In this document: one piece after another, positions 14,318-21,631 of the stretch
Numbering within the stretch: position 1 is the stretch's first letter
Layout: the number at the start of each line of letters is the position of its first letter
DNA from: Acidobacteriota bacterium
GTDB lineage: Bacteria > Acidobacteriota > Thermoanaerobaculia > Multivoradales > SZUA-115
Reading direction: 5' to 3'
Assembly: GCA_003231035.1 (NCBI GenBank)
Contig: QIHU01000118.1
Location: 1-23,913 of the forward strand
DNA length: 23,913 nucleotides
The notes under the pieces: model-generated
Seen by the model: only the letters and a program-made list of their open reading frames with translations
What the model was told of the DNA's origin: nothing
The model's database searches: none
Made by a program: the position numbers and the translations under genes

Positions 14318-16548
14318 TGAGGGGGCGCTGGACCCGGCTGGGAGGGTGGGCTCTGCCAGCCGTCGCCTTCGCTACCGCGGCGCTGGTGGGTTGCGGTACC
14401 GAGTCTTCGCCGACACCGGCGGCGACGCTGGAAAGGCCGACACAACCACCTCGGTCGCCCGGCACCGAGCGGATGGCGCGGCGCTTGGCGGCGCTGACCG
14501 AGCAGGCGATTCCGGGCAAGAACATCTTCCTTAGCGAGATGCGTCTCGAACGCTGGTTGGCGCAACGGCCGCCCGAGAACGTCGTCCAGCGCGCTAACTT
14601 CGAGGGGCGCATTGGGTTGGAGCTGCTCAGGGCGGGCCGTTCGTCCGAAGCGGTGGCGCGCCTGGCCGACCTGCTGGATCTGGTGGACGATCCAGCGCAC
14701 GGCATGCGGAAAGATTTCCGACGGCAGGTGCGCAGTCAACTAGCGATCGCCCATCTACGGGTGGCCGAACAGCAGAACTGTCTCAACGACCATGGCCCCG
14801 AGGCCTGCCTACTACCGCTGGCCGGAGGAGGGGTGCACCGCAAGCGCGAGAGCACCCGCGAGGCTCTCGCCCTCTACGCCACCCTGCTGACCTCGGACCC
14901 CGAGGATCTGGAGAGCCGCTGGCTCTACAACCTGACGGCCATGGCTCTGGGCCGCTATCCCGACCAGGTGCCCGAGAACTGGCTGGTGCCGCCGCGGGCC
15001 TTTGAGTCGGACTACGACCTCGAGCGCTTTCCCAACATCGCCCACCAGGCCGGCCTCGTCACCAGCGGCCTCGCCGGGGGGGTGGTGGCCGACGACCTCG
15101 ATGGCGATGGTGCCCTCGACCTGCTGATTTCGTCGTGGGGGCATCTAGATCCCCTGCGTTTCCTCCACAATCGCGGCGACGGTACTTTCGAGGAGCGCAC
15201 CCGCGAAGCGGGTCTCGAGGGTTTGGTGGGCGGTCTCAACCTGGTGCAGGCCGACTATGACAATGATGGTCGCTTGGACGTCCTCGTCCTGCGCGGTGCG
15301 TGGGGTGGTTCCGAGGGGCGTTACCCCGACTCTTTGCTGCACAACCTCGGGGATGGCCGCTTCGAGGATGTTACCGAGGAGGCCGGCCTGCTGGCCTTCC
15401 ACCCAGGGCAGACCGCGGCCTGGGCGGACGTGGACCTCGACGGTTGGTTGGACCTCTTTATCGGCCACGAATCGACCGGGCCAGAGCGTCATCCCTGCCG
15501 CTTGATGCGCAATCTGGGCGACGGCACCTTCGAGGAGATCACCGTTGCCGCCGGCTTGGGCGTCGTGGGGTTCGTCAAGGGGGTGGTCTGGGGGGACGTG
15601 GACAACGACGGCTACCCCGACCTCTTCGTCTCACGCCTCGGCGAGCCCAACCTCTTGCTGCGCAATCGCGGTGATCTGACCTTTGAGGACATCACCCGAA
15701 CCGCGGGCGTCGCCGAACCGCGGTTCAGTTTTTCCACCTGGTTCTTCGACTACGACAACGACGGCTGGCTCGACCTCTTCGTCGCCGGCTACGCCAGCAG
15801 CTACTTGGAGGCGAGCGCGGTGGAGGTGGCGGCGGAGTACTTCGGCCGGCCGGTGACGCTGACCACCGCCCGCCTCTACCGCAATCGAGGGGACGGCACC
15901 TTCGAGGACGTGACGGTAGCGACCGGGGTGGACCGCGCGGCACTGACCATGGGATGCAACTTCGGCGACCTCGACAACGACGGCTACCTCGATTTCTATC
16001 TCGGCACCGGCGCCCCCGACTTCCGCGCCTTGGTGCCCAACCTCATGTTCCGCAACGACGCTGGCCACCGCTTTCAGGACGTGACCACCGCTGGTGGCTT
16101 CGGTCACCTGCAAAAGGGCCACGGCATCGCCTTCGCGGACTTTGACGGAGATGGCGATCAAGACGTGGTGGCGGTGCTGGGTGGGGCGTTCAGCGGTGAT
16201 GGCTATCCCGATGCTCTGTTCGAGAATCCCGGAACCGGTGCCCGGTGGGTCACCCTGCGTCTCGTCGGTACCACCGCCAACCGCGCCGCCTTGGGAGCGC
16301 GGGTGAGGGTCGATCTACGCACTGAGGACGGCCCTCGCTCGATCCACCGCGTGGTTTCCTCGGGCGGGAGCTTCGGTGCCTCGAGTCTGCAACTGGAGAT
16401 CGGCCTCGGGCGTGCGCTCGCCATCGAGGCAGTCGTCGTCGCTTGGCCGGGTGGCGAAGAGCAAAGATTCACCACGGTGCCAATGGACCGGGTAGTGCTG
16501 GTGCACCAAGGAGAGGTGGAAGTCCGCCTCTGGGAGGCGCCGCGATGA
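14314..16548 (+). CDS. TPR plus FG-GAP/ASPIC-UnbV lipoprotein (CRTAC1-like)
   Basis: A 744-residue protein, the largest of the three FG-GAP proteins. Its leader ends in the good lipobox LVGC (Cys27). Residues about 45-235 are helical and TPR-like and include Cys156 and Cys165 followed by LPLAGGGVH, a segment I recognise from similar acidobacterial proteins. Seven calcium loops follow: DLDGDGALD, DYDNDGRLD, DVDLDGWLD, DVDNDGYPD, DYDNDGWLD, DLDNDGYLD and DFDGDGDQD. The C-terminal ASPIC/UnbV domain has RAALGARVRVDL, VSSGGSFGASSLQLEIGLG and VVVAWPGGEEQRF. AAGG at 14303-14306 supports the start, and the junction with the previous gene reads ATGATGA. It combines in one chain the two themes of the operon, TPR helices and calcium propeller. 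Confidence 0.9.
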   Translation: MMRGRWTRLGGWALPAVAFATAALVGCGTESSPTPAATLERPTQPPRSPGTERMARRLAALTEQAIPGKNIFLSEMRLERWLAQRPPENVVQRANFEGRIGLELLRAGRSSEAVARLADLLDLVDDPAHGMRKDFRRQVRSQLAIAHLRVAEQQNCLNDHGPEACLLPLAGGGVHRKRESTREALALYATLLTSDPEDLESRWLYNLTAMALGRYPDQVPENWLVPPRAFESDYDLERFPNIAHQAGLVTSGLAGGVVADDLDGDGALDLLISSWGHLDPLRFLHNRGDGTFEERTREAGLEGLVGGLNLVQADYDNDGRLDVLVLRGAWGGSEGRYPDSLLHNLGDGRFEDVTEEAGLLAFHPGQTAAWADVDLDGWLDLFIGHESTGPERHPCRLMRNLGDGTFEEITVAAGLGVVGFVKGVVWGDVDNDGYPDLFVSRLGEPNLLLRNRGDLTFEDITRTAGVAEPRFSFSTWFFDYDNDGWLDLFVAGYASSYLEASAVEVAAEYFGRPVTLTTARLYRNRGDGTFEDVTVATGVDRAALTMGCNFGDLDNDGYLDFYLGTGAPDFRALVPNLMFRNDAGHRFQDVTTAGGFGHLQKGHGIAFADFDGDGDQDVVAVLGGAFSGDGYPDALFENPGTGARWVTLRLVGTTANRAALGARVRVDLRTEDGPRSIHRVVSSGGSFGASSLQLEIGLGRALAIEAVVVAWPGGEEQRFTTVPMDRVVLVHQGEVEVRLWEAPR

Positions 16549-18248
16549 CCTCGGTTTGCCGCCTTCTGGTGGCCTCTTCGCTGCTAGTGGGGATGATCGC
16601 TTGCGGCTCGCCCGATCCCAGTTCCTCTCCCGGCGAGCCGTCCACTGAGGTGGCCGAAGCCGGCTGGTTGGTCGAGGTAGGCCGCGCGACGGGACTCGAC
16701 TTTGTGCACCAAGACGGCCGCTCGGGACGCCGCCACTACGTCGAGACGGTGGCCAGCGGCGGCGGTTGGTGGGACTACGACGACGACGGCGACCTCGATC
16801 TCTACTTGCTCAACGGTGCCGCGACGCCGGGCTCTGACCTTGAATCCACACCGCGCAACGCCCTCTTCGAACAGCGCGACGGCCGCTGGGTCGAGGTCAC
16901 CACCGAGGTCGGAGTGGGGGATGAAGGATACGGCATGGGGCTGTGCATCGGCGATATCGACGGCGACGGCCGGCCTGACCTTTTCGTCACCAACTACGGA
17001 CCCGATCGGTTGTACCGCAACCTCGGCGAGGGCAAGTTCGAAGAGATCTCCGCCGCGGCCGGGGTCGACGGCGGCGCTTGGGGCACCAACTGCGCTTTTG
17101 CCGATCTCGACCTGGATGGCGACCTCGACCTCTACGTGAGCAACTACGTGGAGGTCGATCTGGAGAACGCCCCCCAGTGCCAGGATCCGGCCCGCGGGTT
17201 CGCCAGCTACTGCCGCCCCTTGGCTTTCGACGGCCAGGGGGACTATCTCTACCTCAATCGGGGCGACGGCACCTTCGAAGAGGCGGCGCGCTCGCGCGGT
17301 ATTCACCAAGGTCTGGACGACCGGGGCTTCGGGGTGGTGATCAGCGACTTGAGCGGCGATGGCGCGCCGGACATTTTGGTGGCCAACGACGGTACCCTCA
17401 ACCGCTTCTACGTCAACGACGGCCGGGGCCATTTCGAGGATCAATCGCTCCTCGCCGGCCTCGCCTTGAGCGGCGATGGGCTGGCGGAGTCGGGCATGGG
17501 GCTGGACGTGGGCGACATCGACGGCGACGGTCTTCTCGATCTGGCGGTGACCAATTACTCCTTCGAGTCGCACACCCTCTACCTACAGCGCGCCGACCTC
17601 TTCTTCGAAGATCGCACGGTGGAATCGGGCCTCGAGGCCGACTCCTACCTGCAAGTCGGCTGGGGCATGCAACTCTTCGATATCGACAACGACGGGGACC
17701 TCGACCTGGCGGTGGCCAACGGCCATGTTCTCGACAACATCGACGAACTGGAAACCGGGATCGGCTACGCCCAGCCCAATCAGCTGTGGATCAACGATGG
17801 GGAGGGCACCTTCAAGGATGCCTCGGCTGAAGCGGGTGCCGCCTGGACGACGGCCAAGGTGAGCCGAGGGCTGGCGGTGGGTGATTTTAACGATGACGGC
17901 CGCTTGGATCTAATGGTGACGCAGACCAACGGTCACCCCGACCTGTTCGAGAATCGACTTGAAACCGGCAACCATTGGGTTGGCTTCCAGCTGGTGGGTC
18001 CACCCAGCAACCGGCTGGCCTTGGGAACCCGCCTGACCCTGCGCCGGGGTGAGGAGCTGATCGGTATTGGCGAGGTGCGCAGCGGCGGTAGCTTCTTGTC
18101 GCAAAACGACCTTCGTCTACACTTCGGTCTCGGCGCGTCAACGGAGCCCCTCAAGGCCCACCTTCTGTGGCCCGATGGCCGGCACCAGGTGGCCGTGGTG
18201 GAGGAAGTCGACCGCTATCTAACCCTCAACTATGAGTCTGAACCATGA
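16545..18248 (+). CDS. FG-GAP/VCBS propeller with ASPIC/UnbV domain, lipoprotein
   Basis: A 567-residue protein from ATG 16545. The frame is open to 16443, but the extra residues are the wrong frame of the previous gene, and GGGAGG at 16532-16537 fixes the start. The leader ends LVGMIAC, making Cys20 a probable lipidation site. Opening text DFVHQDGRSGRRHYVETV matches CRTAC1-like proteins. Seven calcium loops are seen: DYDDDGDLD, DIDGDGRPD, DLDLDGDLD, DLSGDGAPD, DIDGDGLLD, DIDNDGDLD and DFNDDGRLD. A cysteine pair, Cys212 and Cys223, lies between loops 3 and 4 as in the first FG-GAP gene of the operon. The ASPIC/UnbV end has RLALGTRLTLRRGEE, RSGGSFLSQNDLRLHFGLG and LLWPDGRHQ. It is closest in layout to the gene at 11490 and may be its paralogue. 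Confidence 0.9.
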   Translation: MTSVCRLLVASSLLVGMIACGSPDPSSSPGEPSTEVAEAGWLVEVGRATGLDFVHQDGRSGRRHYVETVASGGGWWDYDDDGDLDLYLLNGAATPGSDLESTPRNALFEQRDGRWVEVTTEVGVGDEGYGMGLCIGDIDGDGRPDLFVTNYGPDRLYRNLGEGKFEEISAAAGVDGGAWGTNCAFADLDLDGDLDLYVSNYVEVDLENAPQCQDPARGFASYCRPLAFDGQGDYLYLNRGDGTFEEAARSRGIHQGLDDRGFGVVISDLSGDGAPDILVANDGTLNRFYVNDGRGHFEDQSLLAGLALSGDGLAESGMGLDVGDIDGDGLLDLAVTNYSFESHTLYLQRADLFFEDRTVESGLEADSYLQVGWGMQLFDIDNDGDLDLAVANGHVLDNIDELETGIGYAQPNQLWINDGEGTFKDASAEAGAAWTTAKVSRGLAVGDFNDDGRLDLMVTQTNGHPDLFENRLETGNHWVGFQLVGPPSNRLALGTRLTLRRGEELIGIGEVRSGGSFLSQNDLRLHFGLGASTEPLKAHLLWPDGRHQVAVVEEVDRYLTLNYESEP

Positions 18249-19915
18249 CCACACCACGCTGGCGCCGCAAGCGCATTTTCACCGTCCTCTTGCTACTACT
18301 CTGTTTGCCAATAAGGGCGATCTGGGCGGCCGAAGAGCCCACCCCCGTCGCCACCTACCGCGCGTCCATCGAAGCCGAGCGGCTGGCGAGCTGGCTGCGG
18401 TTCGTGGGCGAGGGTGGGGGGGGCGAACGGCCCATCGAGGGTTTGATCTTGCTCGAAGCTCTGGCCGACGAAGCGCTAGCCCTCGGGCTCGACCACCATT
18501 CGGAGGTTCGTTGGGAGCTGGAACAGGCCGACCTTGCGCTGGTCTGGCAGGTGGTGGTGCCGCACGCGGTGGCGGCTGTGGAGATGGCTGTGGAGGTGGC
18601 TGAGGAGGAGGTTGCTCAGCTGGCGGCCCGGCTGCAAACGAAGCCGCGCCGAGTGCGCCTGCGCAATCTCTTCAAGCGCTTTGCGCCCGATGCCAGCAGC
18701 GAGGCCAAGGCGGCCGTGCGAGCGACCATGGAGGGGCTCCTGGCCCGGTTGCGCGACGGCGAAGACTTCAAGGCGATGGCGCGGGCCGAATCGGACTCCC
18801 AAACCCGTTTGCAAGAGGGCTTACTCGGCAATGTGCGCGCCGGGGACTTGCGGCCGGAGATCGACGCCGTGGCCATGGCGCTTGAGGAGGGTCAGATCAG
18901 CTCCATTCTGGAAGAGGAGGAAGGGCTGACGATTCTCTATTGCGAGAGCGTCCTGCCGGCGGTCGAACGCACCCCTGAGGATCTCGCGCGGCTGGCGCGA
19001 AAACGGCTGCGCAGCCAAGCGCGAAAACGGATCGAAGGGGAGCTCAACCAGGACCTACTAGCCCGGGCCGAGCTGACCATCACCTGGCCGAAGGATCTCA
19101 ACGCCGAGCCCTCCAAGGTGGTGGCCACCTGGCGAGAGGGGCGGCTGACGGCCGAGGATTTGACCGCCTTGGTGAGCCTGTCTCGCGGAAGCCGCACGCT
19201 GGCACAGCTCCCGCGAGAGGTCCTGAAGGGGCGGATCGAGTCCTTGGTGATTCGGCGCGTGGCCAGGCTACGCGCCCGTCGGCTCGGGCTGGGGGACCGG
19301 GCCTTGGTGGAACGTCGGAGGTGGGCGCGTCGACAGATTCTGGCCGGCAAGGCGTTGACCCGCCGAGTCGAACTGAGGTTCGAACAGGTCACCGACGAGG
19401 AACTACGCCAGGTCTTCGGGCGCAACCGGGATGCCTTTACCCGGCCCACGCACTATCGGCTCGAAGCGATCGCGCTGCCTCTCGATGGTGACGACGCGCG
19501 GCTCTCCTACCAGGCGGCCTACCGGCTTATAGAGAGGCTGCGGCGGGGAGAACTCAGTTTCGAAGAGGCTGCCCGGGGCCATTCGCGCCATCCATCCGCC
19601 AGCGAGGGAGGAAGGCTCGGCCTCTGGCCCGAGAGGGCGATCGTCGCCCAGCTGGGCCGGCAAGTCGCCCGCGCCGTGGCCGGGCTCCCGATAGGGCAGC
19701 TGTCCAAGCCGGTTGAGGAGGCGTCGGCCCTGTGGATTCTTCGCGTGGCCGAAGTGGAGCCCAAGCGCGAACAGACCTTCATGGAGGCCCGCGACCGGGT
19801 CGAGCAGAAGATTGGCCAGACTCGCGCGGCGCGACTGCAAAGCGAAGCGACGGCCGAACTGTGGCGAGCCCTGGATGGGCGCGACGGCGAAGGGCGATCT
19901 CTAGTCGATCCTTGA
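18245..19915 (+). CDS. Exported double-parvulin (SurA/PpiC-like) protein
   Basis: A 556-residue protein, last in the six-gene chain. Residues 8-28 form a signal peptide (LLLLLCLPIRAIWAAEE); there is no lipobox. The first parvulin-like domain is at about 136-240: VRLRNLFKRF, LLARLRDGEDFKAMARAESD, EGLLGNVRAGDL, then MALEEGQIS. The usual histidine of the RHIL motif is Asn141. The second is at about 402-507, with RGELSFEEAARGHSRHPSAS, GGRLGLWPE and AGLPIGQLSKPVE. A long Arg-rich helical region lies between them. Parvulins isomerise peptidyl-proline bonds and, as SurA or PrsA, chaperone exported proteins. Here the altered first domain suggests a chaperone role. It ends three bases from the convergent gene at 19919, which encodes a protein of the same design. 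Confidence 0.82.
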   Translation: MTTPRWRRKRIFTVLLLLLCLPIRAIWAAEEPTPVATYRASIEAERLASWLRFVGEGGGGERPIEGLILLEALADEALALGLDHHSEVRWELEQADLALVWQVVVPHAVAAVEMAVEVAEEEVAQLAARLQTKPRRVRLRNLFKRFAPDASSEAKAAVRATMEGLLARLRDGEDFKAMARAESDSQTRLQEGLLGNVRAGDLRPEIDAVAMALEEGQISSILEEEEGLTILYCESVLPAVERTPEDLARLARKRLRSQARKRIEGELNQDLLARAELTITWPKDLNAEPSKVVATWREGRLTAEDLTALVSLSRGSRTLAQLPREVLKGRIESLVIRRVARLRARRLGLGDRALVERRRWARRQILAGKALTRRVELRFEQVTDEELRQVFGRNRDAFTRPTHYRLEAIALPLDGDDARLSYQAAYRLIERLRRGELSFEEAARGHSRHPSASEGGRLGLWPERAIVAQLGRQVARAVAGLPIGQLSKPVEEASALWILRVAEVEPKREQTFMEARDRVEQKIGQTRAARLQSEATAELWRALDGRDGEGRSLVDP

Positions 19916-19918
19916 TTC

Positions 19919-21631
19919 TTATTGAAGGGCTAACTCGAAACCGGCTTCGCTGAGTCTCTCCTCGGAGAGTTGGCGAAAGACGGGGCCGCTGTTCTGGGTC
20001 AAGTAGTCGCGCACCACTCGATCCCGAATGAGTGCTAGCGCCCGCGGCTCGGGCTCTCGACGCTCGCTCACCTTGAATAGCGTCAGATGGCGCTGGGTGG
20101 TGTAGGGAGGGGAATGCTCGCCGGGCTTGAGTAGAAAGGCGAAACGCATGGCCGCGGGATCTTGGCCACGCAGAGCGGCACCCGTGATCGGCCCGATCTC
20201 TTCCACGGTTCCGCCGTGGCGCTCGGCCAGGGTGTTCAAGTCGAGCTTCCCGGCATCGAGTTCGGTGCGAGCCTCTTCGAGAGTCGCCATCAGTGGGGTC
20301 GAACTCTTGGTGACCGGAATCCGCAGCCTGGTCAGTCGCACGCGCGCCGGGGTGGCGTAGCGCATTTGGTGGTTCTCGAAGAATTCCTGGACGGCTAGCG
20401 GATTGCGCTCCACCTGCGAGAGCATTCGGCGCCGGGCGAAGTGGTCGATCAGCGCCACCTTCAGCCGGCGTTCGATGACGGCGTCCGCTCCCGCTGGCAA
20501 GCCTTCGCCAACCTGGTGCTGATAGATCGTCTCGCGTTGGAGAATATTCTCGAAGAGCTCCGCCGCCAGCCCTTTGGGGGCCTTGGCACCCGCCGCTCGT
20601 CGCCGCCCCTCGACCTGCTGCTGGAACTGTCCTAGGGTCAAACTGAAATCTCCCAGACGCAGGAGGATCGCTTGCGGATCGTTGCCGCGCAGGATTGCCG
20701 TGCGTTCGCCCAAGTCGGGAACGAAGCTGTTCGCGGGCCGGGGCAGCTGGTTGGCCAATTCCTGCTGGCGGTCAGCGCGCCGTTCGGCCTCCAACTCCGC
20801 GCGAATCAAGGTACGCACCTCGTCGAGCGTGACCGAGCGCGCCGGCAAGACGGTGGTCGCCAGGAACAGATGACCGCCTTGCGAGTTGACCACCGGCTGC
20901 GAGGGGACTCCCTCTTCGAGCGCGAAGACCACGCGGTCGAAGTCGTCCGAGAACATGCCCCGCTCCACAACACCGAGAAGGCCGTCCTGGTGACGAGTCT
21001 CAGAGTCGGAGTGGTCCCTAGCGAGCAGCGAGAAATTCTCGCCCGCCAGCACGCGGCGGCGCAGCTCGAGTAGTTGTTCCCCAACCTCGCCGCGATCGGC
21101 GCCGTCTCGGTGGCGCTTGAAGATGTGGTAGGTCCGGCGCCGCTCGGGGCGTTGGTAGCGTTCCAGGCGGTCGTCGTGGAACGCTTGCAGATCGCTATCG
21201 GTCAAGGGGGGGAGTTCTTCTGAGTGCTGGCGAAGGTAGATCTCGCTGTAGACCTCTCGTCGGATTTGTCGCTCGGCCTGGCGCATTTCGGGATCGCGGT
21301 CGGCACCGATCAGACGGGCTTCTTCGAGCAAGAGCTGTTCGAACACCAGCTTGCGGGCCAACTCTCCAAGCCAACGGCTTCGGTCCTCGGCCGCGTGGGC
21401 TTCGGCGGCGAGACCGCGTTGGAGGATGGCGTGGTCGAGGTCGGCGGCGGTCAGGATTCCGCCTTGGTAGCGGGCCACGACGGTTTCTCCGCTCGCCTCG
21501 GCGAGGCCACTGGGTCGCTCGCCGCCCCGCTGCGCGCTCTCGGTCGCGATGTCGCTGGTGTCGCTGGTGTCGCTGGAGCAGCCGGCCAGGAGGGCCAGCA
21601 TCAGGCTGGCGGCGGTCCAGGGGTGTTTCAT
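19919..21631 (-). CDS. Double-parvulin lipoprotein (SurA/PpiC-like)
   Basis: A 570-residue protein. The leader ends LLAGC, so Cys18 is a likely lipid anchor, followed by a Ser/Thr/Asp linker encoded by a 9-base tandem repeat. A SurA-type helical N-terminal region precedes the first parvulin domain at about 165-263: TYHIFKR (His169 kept), LAGENFSLLARDHSDSETR, DGLLGVVERGMFSDDFD and FALEEGVPSQPV. A weaker second domain lies at about 428-535 (RVRLTRLRIPV, LNTLAERHGG, FLLKPGEHSPP). It shares order, length and several segments with the convergent + strand protein, so the two are probably distant paralogues. Its ATG overlaps the stop of the sulfatase gene upstream (ATGA), so both come from one transcript. 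Expected location is the outer or inner membrane facing the periplasm. Confidence 0.85.
   Translation of the reverse strand: MKHPWTAASLMLALLAGCSSDTSDTSDIATESAQRGGERPSGLAEASGETVVARYQGGILTAADLDHAILQRGLAAEAHAAEDRSRWLGELARKLVFEQLLLEEARLIGADRDPEMRQAERQIRREVYSEIYLRQHSEELPPLTDSDLQAFHDDRLERYQRPERRRTYHIFKRHRDGADRGEVGEQLLELRRRVLAGENFSLLARDHSDSETRHQDGLLGVVERGMFSDDFDRVVFALEEGVPSQPVVNSQGGHLFLATTVLPARSVTLDEVRTLIRAELEAERRADRQQELANQLPRPANSFVPDLGERTAILRGNDPQAILLRLGDFSLTLGQFQQQVEGRRRAAGAKAPKGLAAELFENILQRETIYQHQVGEGLPAGADAVIERRLKVALIDHFARRRMLSQVERNPLAVQEFFENHQMRYATPARVRLTRLRIPVTKSSTPLMATLEEARTELDAGKLDLNTLAERHGGTVEEIGPITGAALRGQDPAAMRFAFLLKPGEHSPPYTTQRHLTLFKVSERREPEPRALALIRDRVVRDYLTQNSGPVFRQLSEERLSEAGFELALQ
21551..21577. 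repeat. Three tandem 9-base repeats in the lipoprotein linker
   Basis: The + strand reads GTCGCTGGT twice and then GTCGCTGGA. On the coding (-) strand this gives a Ser/Thr-Ser-Asp repeat directly after the lipidated Cys18 of the parvulin lipoprotein. As the unit is nine bases, copy-number changes would keep the frame and only alter linker length. Confidence 0.75.

Noticed and set aside
16443..16544. Upstream extension of the third FG-GAP gene
   Set aside because: The extra residues are the wrong frame of the preceding gene. The ATG at 16545 has a strong GGGAGG site, forms ATGA, and is followed by a lipoprotein leader.
16584..17573. - strand open frame of 329 codons opposite an FG-GAP gene
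   Set aside because: Its Val/Ala-rich repeats are the reverse complement of the DxDxDG calcium loops. Similar frames lie opposite the other two FG-GAP genes.
11640..17910. Recurrent short DNA similarities (GACGACGGC-like) as a repeat array or CRISPR
   Set aside because: They encode the DxDxDG calcium loops of FG-GAP repeats at irregular spacing, and are protein repeats, not a DNA array.
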